64,000 bases of DNA from Bog-473 sp963717455 (lineage in GTDB: Bacteria; Actinomycetota; Acidimicrobiia; Acidimicrobiales; RAAP-2): positions 5,332,001 through 5,396,000 of the forward strand of contig OY970336.1 of assembly GCA_963717455.1 (NCBI GenBank), written 5' to 3'. Each line of letters starts with the position of its first letter. Positions within the stretch are counted from its first letter, which is position 1. The position numbers and the translations under genes were made by a program. Below are positions 8,995 to 16,385 of the stretch, one piece after another. The notes beneath the pieces are model-generated. The model was not told where the DNA came from. It was given only the letters and a program-made list of their open reading frames with translations, and did not search any database.

Positions 8995-9270
8995 GTGACC
9001 ATCCAACTACCCGACGAGGTGGTCGATGATCTTCGCGTGCGACTCAAGCGTGCGGGGGGGCAGGTGCAAGCCGTGGAGGCGATGTTGGCCGAAGGCCGTG
9101 AGTGTCGCGACATCGTGACCCAGCTCAGCGCTGCAACCAAGGCCCTCGAGCAGGTGGGCTTTCGACTGATCGCCAGCGGACTGACCTACTGCCTCCAGCA
9201 TCCCGAGGAAGCAGCGGAGGCCGGCTATCCCCTCGACGAGGTCCAACGGATGTTCACGAAGTTGGCGTGA
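8995..9270 (+). CDS. CsoR-family repressor, CstR-like (persulfide-sensing type)
   Basis: A small all-helical DNA-binding repressor of the CsoR/RcnR/CstR family, 91 residues. The core RLKRAGGQVQAVEAML and the downstream RLIASGLTYCL match the family. Two cysteines, Cys37 and Cys66, are 29 residues apart, as in both CsoR and CstR. The copper-ligand His four residues before the second Cys is a Gly here (Gly62). That favours a dithiol persulfide sensor of the CstR type over a Cu(I) sensor. GTG start with AAGGAGG at 8984-8990. It lies in the same gene line as the MMPL transporter and a DUF2892 remnant. Its likely operators are the ATACC-N6-GGTAT sites. Confidence 0.88.
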   Translation: MTIQLPDEVVDDLRVRLKRAGGQVQAVEAMLAEGRECRDIVTQLSAATKALEQVGFRLIASGLTYCLQHPEEAAEAGYPLDEVQRMFTKLA

Positions 9271-9321
9271 GCAGCGAAGCGCCAACCGCAACGAGTGATC
9301 GAGAGAGAAGGAGCGGGAATC

Positions 9322-9589
9322 ATGGGATTCTCCAAATTCATGGCTTCAACGGCAGGCCGGGGCGTCAGTCATCGCCGGTCTGGCGCTGGTCGTGGCCGGT
9401 GGGAACCTCGGTCGAGGTTGGTGGGCCCTCGCCGTGATCGGCCTGGTCCAACTCGCAGGCGACTCAGTTGACACATGCCTGTTCGACGTCCTCTTCAGGC
9501 AGCTACAAAGCGGCAAGGCCTTCCGGGCGGCCCGACCTGACCACCAAAGGGCGGCGGGGCGGATCCATAGACCCGTTGTCGCTCACTGA
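9322..9589 (+). pseudogene. DUF2892 small membrane protein, frameshifted
   Basis: Starts at ATG 9322 behind GAAGGAG with MGFSKFMASTAGRGV, the typical opening of DUF2892 (YgaP-like transmembrane) proteins. After codon 15 the frame is lost. A net shift near 9367 (two bases missing, or one extra) restores VIAGLALVVAGG and WWALAVIGLVQLAGDS, the two membrane helices, and the CLFDVLF ending. The family is common next to rhodaneses and persulfide-stress repressors, which fits the site. The extra residues after CLFDVLF may reflect a second defect. Decay and assembly error cannot be told apart here. Confidence 0.6.
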
Positions 9590-9608
9590 TTCGAGAGGTG
9601 GAAGCAGC

Positions 9609-10253
9609 ATGAACACAACGCCGGGTCCGACCATCGAGGTCTTCGCCGACATCTGGTGTCCCTTCACCCACGTCGGACTGCGGACAATCGAAGAGCAGCG
9701 GGCCAGGAGCGGTCGCACCGACGTCGCGATCTGGGTCCGAGCATGGCCGCTCGAATTGGTGAACGGCGCTCCGCTCGACCCCTTGGCCACCTCGGAACAC
9801 GCCGAGAACCTGCGAGAGCAGGTCGCCCCGAAGCTGTTCCGGCGCCTCGACATCGACCGGTTCCCGAGTTCCACCCTCGAAGCCCTCGCACTGGCGAATC
9901 GGGCCTATCGGACCGACCTCCATGTTGGCGAGCGGGTCAGCTTCGCGCTCAGAGACGCCCTCTTCGAGGAGGGCCGGGACATCTCGGACCGTGTCACGCT
10001 CGAATCCCTGGCGCGCGATCTGGGAGTCGTCATGCCTGACGAGTCCGATCGCACCGGCGTGCTGGCGGACTGGCACGAGGGAGCGCGGCGTGGCGTCCTC
10101 GGCTCGCCACACTTCTTCTGCGGTGACACCGACGTGTTCTGCCCATCACTCGACATCACGAAGGACCCCACCGAGGGCGTGTCGATCGTCAGGGACGCGT
10201 CGCGTCTGACCGAGTTCCTGGCGCGCTGCTTGGCCCAGCCCGGACCCGCATGA
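9609..10253 (+). CDS. DsbA-fold thioredoxin-like oxidoreductase
   Basis: 214 residues of the DsbA/2-hydroxychromene-isomerase fold. The N-terminal motif FADIWCPFTHVGLR holds the single active-site region (WCPFT, one Cys rather than CxxC), and GSPHFF is the cis-Pro-like loop. Such single-Cys proteins act on glutathione or mycothiol adducts. In an actinobacterium with a mycothiol ligase nearby, a mycothiol-dependent reduction or isomerisation is a reasonable inference. There is no signal peptide, so it is cytoplasmic. ATG 9609 has GAGAGGTGG upstream. Confidence 0.8.
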   Translation: MNTTPGPTIEVFADIWCPFTHVGLRTIEEQRARSGRTDVAIWVRAWPLELVNGAPLDPLATSEHAENLREQVAPKLFRRLDIDRFPSSTLEALALANRAYRTDLHVGERVSFALRDALFEEGRDISDRVTLESLARDLGVVMPDESDRTGVLADWHEGARRGVLGSPHFFCGDTDVFCPSLDITKDPTEGVSIVRDASRLTEFLARCLAQPGPA

Positions 10254-10285
10254 GACGTGTCCGACGCTGCGGATCGTCGGCGCAC

Positions 10286-10314
10286 TTGATACCCCCGGGG
10301 GTATCTGGTAATCT
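10286..10314 (+). promoter_or_regulatory. promoter with embedded operator in front of the SQR-like gene
   Basis: TTGATA (10286-10291) and TAATCT (10309-10314) are 17 bases apart. ATACC-N6-GGTAT (10289-10304) fills the spacer, and its inner bases CCCGGG make the dyad perfect over 16 bp. This is the clearest of the three operators and the strongest evidence that the sulfur genes are one regulon. Confidence 0.7.
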
Positions 10315-10343
10315 GGGGTCAGAGAGACAGATGGAGGTCTGAC

Positions 10344-11801
10344 ATGGCACGAGTCGTCGTCTTGGGCGGAGGCATCGCCGGTCATACGGCGGCGCTCCAT
10401 CTCACCCGGATGCTCAAGCGCCCCGACGAGGTCGTTGTGGTGACCCCGAACTCCAACTGGAATTGGATCCCGTCGAACATCTGGGTCGGGGTGGGCAAGA
10501 TGAAGACCGACCAGGTGACCTTCAAGCTCGGACCGATCTACAAGCGCAAGGGGATCGAGTTCTATCAGGCTCTGGCTACGGCGATCCACCCGGACGGCGG
10601 GTCGGGACGGCCAAGGCCGTACGTCGAGGTCACTTATACCGACCCAGCCCGTGCCGGCGAGCATGGCGAATTGGACTACGACTTCCTGGTCAACGCCACC
10701 GGCCCGAAGCTCAATTTCGGTGCCACTCCCGGACTCGGACCCGACGGCCACTCCTACTCGGTGTGCACCGGGGGCCATGCGGTCGACGCGTCGGCGGCCC
10801 TCCAGGCATCGATCCAAAGGATGAAGAACGGTGAACGTCAGGTCCTCGTCGTCGGGATGGGACATGGGACCTGCACTTGCGAGGGAGCGGCCTTCGAGTA
10901 CGCATTCAACGTGGAGCACGAGGTGCGCCGGGCCGGTGTCCGTGACCTGGCCGACATCGTCTACCTGACCAACGAGTACGAGCTCGGGGACTTCGGCGTC
11001 GGGGGGCTGACCTTCACCCAACAGGGGTTCCAGACGACGTCCAAGCTGTGGACCGAATCGCTCTTCCGGGAGCGTGGGATCCGGGCGATCACCGGGGCCC
11101 ACGTCACGGGCGTCGAGGAGGGCGTCGTCCACTACGAGCAGCTGGATGGTTCGGCGAACTCGCTGTTCTTCGACTTCGCCATGCTGCTCCCGCCGTTCCG
11201 CGGCGTGGATCTCCACGCCTACGACGCCGACGGGGCGGACATTACCGACGAGCTGTTCGCCCCTAATGGGTTCATGAAGGTCGACGCGGACTACTCGGGC
11301 AAACCGTTTGAGGAATGGCGGGCCGAGGACTGGCCGAGTACCTACCAGGTGCCCCTCTACCCGAACATCTTCGCCGTCGGCATCGCCTTCGCCCCGCCCC
11401 ACCAGATCTCACGACCGAGGAAGTCACCCGGCGGCACCGTCATCGCCCCGTCACCCCCTCGGACCGGGATGCCGTCAGGGATCATGGGCAAGCTGGCCGC
11501 CACGAACATCGCCGAGCTGATCGAGCACGGCGACTTGGCGCGGGTCCGCACGGCCTCGATGGCGGACATGGGGGCGGCGTGTGTCGCCTCGGCCGGGTCC
11601 GGGCTGCGCCAGGGAAGCGCGGCGTCCATGACGATGTACCCGGTCGTGCCGGACCTGGTGAAGTACCCCGGTACGGGGCGGAGCCTGAAGGACACCTTCG
11701 GCGAAATCGGCCTGAGCGGTCACTGGATCAAGCTGCTCCTCCACTACATGTTCATCTACAAGGCCAAGGCTCGTCCGGGCTGGTACCTGATCCCCGAGTA
11801 G
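10344..11801 (+). CDS. sulfide:quinone oxidoreductase-like flavoprotein
   Basis: 485 residues of the two-dinucleotide-binding-domain flavoprotein family. The N-terminal FAD motif is VVVLGGGIAGHTAA, a second NVNATGP-like strand follows, and the C-terminal half carries paired Cys in GHGTCTCEG plus a hydrophobic tail (LLLHYMFIYKAKARPGW) of the kind that docks these enzymes on the membrane. The expected reaction is oxidation of sulfide to a persulfide or polysulfide with electrons passed to quinone. The dedicated operator-promoter, and the persulfide dioxygenase gene downstream that would consume its product, support this role. It could instead be an NDH-2-like or other disulfide flavoprotein. 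ATG at 10344 with GGAGG upstream. Confidence 0.82.
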   Translation: MARVVVLGGGIAGHTAALHLTRMLKRPDEVVVVTPNSNWNWIPSNIWVGVGKMKTDQVTFKLGPIYKRKGIEFYQALATAIHPDGGSGRPRPYVEVTYTDPARAGEHGELDYDFLVNATGPKLNFGATPGLGPDGHSYSVCTGGHAVDASAALQASIQRMKNGERQVLVVGMGHGTCTCEGAAFEYAFNVEHEVRRAGVRDLADIVYLTNEYELGDFGVGGLTFTQQGFQTTSKLWTESLFRERGIRAITGAHVTGVEEGVVHYEQLDGSANSLFFDFAMLLPPFRGVDLHAYDADGADITDELFAPNGFMKVDADYSGKPFEEWRAEDWPSTYQVPLYPNIFAVGIAFAPPHQISRPRKSPGGTVIAPSPPRTGMPSGIMGKLAATNIAELIEHGDLARVRTASMADMGAACVASAGSGLRQGSAASMTMYPVVPDLVKYPGTGRSLKDTFGEIGLSGHWIKLLLHYMFIYKAKARPGWYLIPE

Positions 11802-11815
11802 GAGAGGAGAGTTCG

Positions 11816-11962
11816 ATGGACGACACTGACAGCGACATCGCCAGCGCCCCGCTTCCGACGGACAAGACGTTACGGGCACGCAAGAACCTGTTCATCCAGG
11901 TGGGGCGGTTCCTGGCCATCAACGCGAAGATGTTCAAGATCATCCGCAGAGAACATCGCTGA
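11816..11962 (+). CDS. 48-residue protein following the SQR-like gene
   Basis: Starts 14 bases after the SQR stop behind GGAGAGGAG, so it is almost certainly co-transcribed and translated. The peptide has an acidic N-terminus and a basic amphipathic C-terminal half (NLFIQVGRFLAINAKMFKII). No cysteine is present. I do not recognise the family. A small partner of the membrane flavoprotein is possible, but this is inference from position alone. Confidence 0.6.
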   Translation: MDDTDSDIASAPLPTDKTLRARKNLFIQVGRFLAINAKMFKIIRREHR

Positions 11963-11978
11963 GCGGCTCGTCGCTCAG
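11959..11978 (+). terminator. 7-bp hairpin at the end of the SQR operon
   Basis: CTGAGCG and CGCTCAG are separated by six bases and overlap the stop of the 48-residue gene. There is no T-tract, so it may be a weak terminator or an mRNA-stabilising stem. Confidence 0.3.
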
Positions 11979-11997
11979 CCTGAACGAGGAACGACGT

Positions 11998-12165
11998 ATG
12001 TGCGTTGAAGTGACATGCAAGAAGTGTGGCCGCCCGTCTTGGAAGGGGTGCGGCAAGCACGTGGCCCAGGTCCTGCGCCACGTTGCTCGAGAAGACCGGT
12101 GTCAGTGCCCTGCTCGCACGCCGACGAAGCGCCGACGTTGGTTCGGACGACCACTGCCCGCGTGA
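11998..12165 (+). CDS. small Cys-rich (zinc-ribbon-like) protein
   Basis: A 55-residue frame from ATG 11998, with GAGGAA seven bases upstream. It reads MCVEVTCKKCGRPSWKGCG and continues with a CQCP segment, six or seven cysteines in all. CxxC plus CG..W.GCG is the pattern of a small conserved actinobacterial protein of unknown role. Metal or persulfide binding would fit the neighbourhood but is not shown. It is too short for routine gene callers, so it could be missed in other genomes. Confidence 0.55.
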   Translation: MCVEVTCKKCGRPSWKGCGKHVAQVLRHVAREDRCQCPARTPTKRRRWFGRPLPA

Positions 12166-12167
12166 AG

Positions 12168-12195
12168 GAGCGGTCGGAGTCAACGCTGACCGCTC
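12168..12195 (+). terminator. 8-bp hairpin after the Cys-rich gene
   Basis: GAGCGGTC and GACCGCTC are perfect complements with a 12-base loop, directly behind the stop. There is no T-run, so termination is uncertain. Confidence 0.3.
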
Positions 12196-12274
12196 GTGCG
12201 GATGGGGCCTCGGCCACCCCACCTTGCACACCGCTGTTCCCTTCGGCGGTCTCCGTCGAAGGGAGGGCGTATCC

Positions 12275-12880
12275 GTGAGCAGCCAGCAGTGGGACGAGCG
12301 CTACGACCGGGACGAATTGGTGTGGACGAGCACGCCCAACCAGTTCCTCGTCGCTGGGGTCGCCGGCCTTTCCGCCGGGCGGGCGGTGGACCTCGCCTGT
12401 GGCGAGGGTCGCAACTCGATCTGGCTCGCAGAATGCGGTTGGCAGGTGACCGGCGTGGACTTCTCGCCGGTCGGGTTGGCGAAGGCCAGGCGGTTCGCTG
12501 ACCTGCGGGGCACCGAGGTCACCTGGGTGGAGTCCGCCGTGGAGAACTGGATCCCACCCCCTGACGGATTCGACCTCGTCGCCGTGCTCTATCTCCAGCT
12601 TCCTCAGCCCGCTCGCTCATCGGCCCTCGCGGTGGCCGTGTCCGCGGTGGCCCCTGGCGGCACCCTGCTCGTCATCGCTCACGATCTGGACAACCTGACC
12701 CGGGGGTACGGAGGTCCCCCGGTCCCCGACGTGCTCTACCAGGTCAGTGACGTGACCCAGGCGGCAGTTGACGCCGGCCTCGTCGTGGAGCAGGCGGAAC
12801 AGGCCGTCCGAGTGGTCGACACCGACAACGGCCCGAGAGAGGCGATCGACGCCGTCGTCCGCGCTACGCGACCCCTGTAG
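12275..12880 (+). CDS. class I SAM-dependent methyltransferase
   Basis: 201 residues from GTG 12275, preceded by GGGAGGG. The motifs are RWDERY-like (QQWDERYDRDELVW) at the start, then the SAM-binding loop VDLACGEGRNSIWLA, the VTGVDFSP second strand, and FDLVAVLYLQLP. This is the TehB/thiopurine-type small-molecule methyltransferase pattern. Substrates in that group include tellurite, selenite and thiols, so methylation of a sulfur or chalcogen compound is possible here. It lies downstream of the sulfur operon and converges on the exporter gene. Confidence 0.85.
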   Translation: MSSQQWDERYDRDELVWTSTPNQFLVAGVAGLSAGRAVDLACGEGRNSIWLAECGWQVTGVDFSPVGLAKARRFADLRGTEVTWVESAVENWIPPPDGFDLVAVLYLQLPQPARSSALAVAVSAVAPGGTLLVIAHDLDNLTRGYGGPPVPDVLYQVSDVTQAAVDAGLVVEQAEQAVRVVDTDNGPREAIDAVVRATRPL

Positions 12881-12965
12881 CGCCCTCTGACTTCTGAAAG
12901 GTTGGAACCCTCCCGCAAGCCGGGTAACGATCATCCATCGGGGTGCCCCCGAGCTCGTGAAGCCA

Positions 12966-14006
12966 TCAGAGACTGCCCGTCGCCGCTTGAAGCCCCAGGC
13001 TTGTCCCTGCTACCAGGATCCAGAGCATCGCCCCCAGGGCCAACGGCTTGAATCCGGTCTGCTTGATGTCCTTGACGTTTGTGGAGAGCCCGATCGCTCC
13101 AAGGGCCAGGGTGATCATCACTTCCGCGAGCCCGCTCAGGAAGCCGTGCCACGAGCCTGGGACGAGCCCGGCGCTGTTGAGCACCACGGCAAGGAGGAAC
13201 CAGGCGATGAACATGGGGACGACGCGTCGAACGATGTGCTTGGGGGAGTCACCCATGCCTGCATCTCGCGACCTGAAATGCCGAGTGCGCCACACCCCGA
13301 GCCCCAGGCAGATCGGAATGATCATGAGCGTACGGGTGAGTTTGACGACCACCGCATAGGACGTGGCGCCGTGCCCGAAGATGGAGGATGCCGCCACCAC
13401 TGAGGACATGTCGTTGATGGCGGTGCCTGCCCACAGGCCGAACGAGTGTGGGGAGAGCCCGATCAGGTGGCCAAGCGTGGGGAACGTGACGACGGCGATG
13501 ACGTTGAAGGTGAAGATGGTGGAGATGGCGTACGAGACGTCGGCCTCCGAGGCTGCGATCACGGCATCGGTCGCCGCGATGGCAGACGCACCGCAGATAC
13601 CGGTCCCGACCCCGATCAGGGTGCGGAGATCCCGATCGATCGACAGCGCCTTGCCAAGAAGGGCCGCTCCGACAAGAGCGACCGCGAGGGAGCCGAGCAG
13701 GACGGGCAACGAGGACACACCGGTTCTGAACACCTGGTGCAGTGAAAGCCCCGTCCCGAGGACCACGATCGAGCCCTGCAGGACGAATTTGGAGGAGAAA
13801 CGCAGCCCAGGTCGGACCGCCGGCGAAGGAACCCGCAGGAACGAGATGCCGATCCCCCCGAGCACGGCCACCACGGGGGCACCGACCACAGGCACAAGAT
13901 GACCGATGACCATGGCCACAGCAGCCAGAACGGCGGCCAGAGTGAGGCCGGGGATGAGGGCGCGTGCGCCCGACGTAAGGCTGGTATGCGCCTCGATGCC
14001 GGGCAC
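12966..14006 (-). CDS. YeiH/UPF0324-family membrane protein (putative sulfur-oxyanion exporter)
   Basis: A 346-residue membrane protein with about ten hydrophobic helices and the family signatures GTGICGASAIAATDAVI and GLWAGTAINDMSSVVAASS. The family is annotated as a putative sulfate exporter in other bacteria; transport activity is not established. It follows the CstB-like gene on the same strand after 51 bases, so the two are likely one operon. An exporter of sulfite or thiosulfate, the products of persulfide dioxygenase-rhodaneses, would complete the pathway. That last step is inference. Confidence 0.83.
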   Translation of the reverse strand: MPGIEAHTSLTSGARALIPGLTLAAVLAAVAMVIGHLVPVVGAPVVAVLGGIGISFLRVPSPAVRPGLRFSSKFVLQGSIVVLGTGLSLHQVFRTGVSSLPVLLGSLAVALVGAALLGKALSIDRDLRTLIGVGTGICGASAIAATDAVIAASEADVSYAISTIFTFNVIAVVTFPTLGHLIGLSPHSFGLWAGTAINDMSSVVAASSIFGHGATSYAVVVKLTRTLMIIPICLGLGVWRTRHFRSRDAGMGDSPKHIVRRVVPMFIAWFLLAVVLNSAGLVPGSWHGFLSGLAEVMITLALGAIGLSTNVKDIKQTGFKPLALGAMLWILVAGTSLGLQAATGSL

Positions 14007-14057
14007 ATCGGAGGACGTTGGCGTCGCTGCCGGATCTCGCCGACCGGGGCGCGCGGG

Positions 14058-15410
14058 TCACCCGCCGGTGTCATGGTCGGCCAGTCGCCCCGCGTTGGCG
14101 AAGTCGTCATCGATGAGCACAACATCTCGTCCGGCGCGATCCAGGAGGCTGGCCGCGATGCTGGCCCGATAACCGCTGACGCAATGCACCCATAACGTGT
14201 CGCAGGGCAAGGTGTCGATGCGCTCGAGTAAGAGATGCAGCGGCACGTGGACCGAACCCGCAATGTGAGACTCGCCTCGTTCGTCGTCCCGGCGCACGTC
14301 GAGCACCACCGCCTCGGGATGGCGACCGAGGTCTGCAAAGTCGGTAACCCGATACGTTCGCCGCTCGATGTTCGGCGCGACGACACTCGGCGTCCCGACC
14401 GCCGCTCCGGCCAGGTCGTCGATGCCGAGGCGGACCAGTTGGCGCCGGGCAGCCGAGATCTGCTTGGGATCCTCGCCGAGCAGGGTCAGCGGCGAGCCCC
14501 AGGGCAACAACCACCCGAGATAGAGCGAGAAGTGCTGGGCGAGGCTGATTCCGATGGTGCCCGCCAAGTGTTCGGCGGCATATGCAGTCTGGGAACGAAG
14601 GTCCACCACCCACTCACCGGCGCTGATCCGTCGTGCGAGCTCCTCCGGATCTGTGGCGCGCGGCAGGGACAGATCGACCCGCGCCGGGCCAGCCCGGTTC
14701 AGGGGAGCCATGTGGGCGTAGTAGCTCGGATAGGCCGTAAGGCCGGCGACAAGTCTGCCGACGAAATCGTCCTCGTCGTCGGTTACGAGCGCGTCGTTGC
14801 GCTGGCGCTCCAGGCCGATCGTGCTCGACGAGTCACCGACGGCCGCTCCGGTGGAGCAAAAGCTGCCGAATCCGTGGGTGGGGTACAGCGCCGCGTCGTC
14901 GGGGACGAGGGCGACCAGGCGTCGGGCCGAGCGGTACTGGGCCCGGGTGAGCTCGTGGACCCGGTCCGGATCGACAAGGTCGGTGCGCCCCACGCTCCCA
15001 AAGAGCAGCGATCCGCCACTGAAGACGACCGGAGAGCCCTCCTGATCACTGACGATGTAGGAGAGATGGCCGTCGGTGTGGCCCGGGGTGGCGACGACAT
15101 GCACGGTCATGCGGCCCGCAGCGAGCTGGTCCCCGTCAGAGACCGCCCGGCGGTCAAACGCCACTTCCTCGGTGCCGGCCACCACGTAGGTAGCGCCGGT
15201 CCGGGCGGCCAACTCGAGGCCACCGCTGACGTAATCATTGTGGATATGGGTCTCTACGACGAGGGTGCAGCGGAGCCCCAACTCAGTGAGGACCGATTGG
15301 ACCCGGTCGATGTCACGCTGGGGGTCGATGACCACTGCGGCCTGCCCGTCGTGGGCCACGTAGCTCCGGTCGCCAAGCTCGTCGGTCGCGAGGACCTCTA
15401 CGTTGACCAC
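14058..15410 (-). CDS. CstB-like persulfide dioxygenase-rhodanese fusion
   Basis: 450 residues in three parts. The metallo-beta-lactamase domain (about 1-245) has the motif HIHNDY at 55-60, where the usual final His of HxHxDH is Tyr, as in a known subgroup. A first rhodanese domain (about 255-335) lacks any active-site Cys. The second rhodanese domain (about 355-445) has the catalytic Cys410 in HCVSGYRAS. This is the plan of CstB, a non-heme iron enzyme that oxidises low-molecular-weight persulfides to sulfite and thiosulfate. The GTG start has GGAGG five bases upstream. It is divergent from the GntR gene and upstream of the YeiH-type gene. Confidence 0.9.
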   Translation of the reverse strand: MVNVEVLATDELGDRSYVAHDGQAAVVIDPQRDIDRVQSVLTELGLRCTLVVETHIHNDYVSGGLELAARTGATYVVAGTEEVAFDRRAVSDGDQLAAGRMTVHVVATPGHTDGHLSYIVSDQEGSPVVFSGGSLLFGSVGRTDLVDPDRVHELTRAQYRSARRLVALVPDDAALYPTHGFGSFCSTGAAVGDSSSTIGLERQRNDALVTDDEDDFVGRLVAGLTAYPSYYAHMAPLNRAGPARVDLSLPRATDPEELARRISAGEWVVDLRSQTAYAAEHLAGTIGISLAQHFSLYLGWLLPWGSPLTLLGEDPKQISAARRQLVRLGIDDLAGAAVGTPSVVAPNIERRTYRVTDFADLGRHPEAVVLDVRRDDERGESHIAGSVHVPLHLLLERIDTLPCDTLWVHCVSGYRASIAASLLDRAGRDVVLIDDDFANAGRLADHDTGG

Positions 15411-15434
15411 GGGGACCTCCAGGACGGGGTCTTA

Positions 15435-15450
15435 AATGTTGGAATGTTGG
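15435..15450. promoter_or_regulatory. tandem AATGTTGG repeat in the divergent cstB-like/gntR spacer
   Basis: AATGTTGG occurs twice head-to-tail without a gap in the 81-base spacer between two divergent genes. This is a natural place for the GntR regulator to bind and control both. HutC-type operators are usually dyads, so the assignment is tentative. No ATACC-N6-GGTAT site is present here. Confidence 0.4.
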
Positions 15451-15491
15451 TACTTTACCCTCAAAAGCTGTAGGCTGGAGGCGGTAGAGCC

Positions 15492-16277
15492 ATGACCGGT
15501 GCCCCGAGCGAGACGATGGACCGCAAGAGTCCCGAGCCGCTCTGGTCCCAGCTCCAACGGGATCTCCTTCGTCGCCTGGAGGCGGGCGAATTCGAGGGCT
15601 GGTTTCCCGGTGAGATGTTTCTCGTGGGCGAGTACAAGGTAAGCCGCAATACCGTGCGCGAGGCTCTGCGCCGGCTACGCGCCGACGGGGTGGTGGTGGC
15701 CGAGCGCGGGCGGAGGCCCCGGCTGGCGACCCCGCCCGAGATCCAACAACCAGTGGGCGCCCTCTACAGCCTCTTTGCCTCGGTGGAGGATTCGGGGCTC
15801 GAACAACGAAGCGTGATCAGGGCTCTCGAGATCCGTACGGATGCAGAGGCCGCCGCTCATCTCGCCAAGGCAACGAATGAGCCGCTCTTCTATCTTGAGC
15901 GGCTCCGGCTGGCCGATGGGACCCCGCTGGCTCTCGATCGTGTCTGGATGCCGGCGACCATCGGGGCACCGTTGCTCAAGGTGGACTTCTCGCACACCGC
16001 CTTGTACGACGAGCTGGCCAAACACGTCCATGTCTCGTTGACCGGTGGCAGGGAGACGATCCGTGCCATAGTGCCCGACCGAGCGGACCGAGAGGCGCTC
16101 GCGATGACCTCGCGCCACGCCGCATTCTCGATCGAACGGCTCGGGTGCTACAACGATCAACCTGTCGAGTGGCGCCACACTTTGCTCCGGGCGGACCGAT
16201 TCAGCATGGTGACCGAGTTCTCCCTCCCCGACGGCTTTCGCTTCGCGGCAGACGGACGTCAGGCCGTCAGAAGCTGA
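15492..16277 (+). CDS. GntR/HutC-family regulator with UTRA domain
   Basis: 261 residues. The N-terminal winged helix-turn-helix (about 15-80) contains VSRNTVREALRRLRADGVV, followed by the linker typical of GntR proteins. The C-terminal part (about 95-255) is the UTRA ligand-binding fold, with LERLRLADGTPLALDRVWMP and the RADRF ending. Effectors of this subfamily are small metabolites. Its divergence from the persulfide dioxygenase gene suggests it controls that gene and itself. GGAGG lies about 12 bases before the ATG. Confidence 0.85.
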   Translation: MTGAPSETMDRKSPEPLWSQLQRDLLRRLEAGEFEGWFPGEMFLVGEYKVSRNTVREALRRLRADGVVVAERGRRPRLATPPEIQQPVGALYSLFASVEDSGLEQRSVIRALEIRTDAEAAAHLAKATNEPLFYLERLRLADGTPLALDRVWMPATIGAPLLKVDFSHTALYDELAKHVHVSLTGGRETIRAIVPDRADREALAMTSRHAAFSIERLGCYNDQPVEWRHTLLRADRFSMVTEFSLPDGFRFAADGRQAVRS

Positions 16278-16385
16278 TGAAGGTGTCCGGCCGTATCGGG
16301 TTGGTGTCACGATCCTCCGGTTGTCACCGAGCCGTGGGTCAACGAGAGAAAATTCCAAGGCTCCGCGTTGTGGAGAAAGGGCGCT

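Noticed and set aside
8995..9270. Copper-sensing CsoR
   Set aside because: The His ligand expected four residues before the second Cys is Gly; CstR-type sensing fits better, but this needs an experiment.
10146..11402. Long minus-strand frame opposite the SQR-like gene
   Set aside because: Antisense shadow; the plus strand carries FAD motifs, a promoter and a ribosome site.
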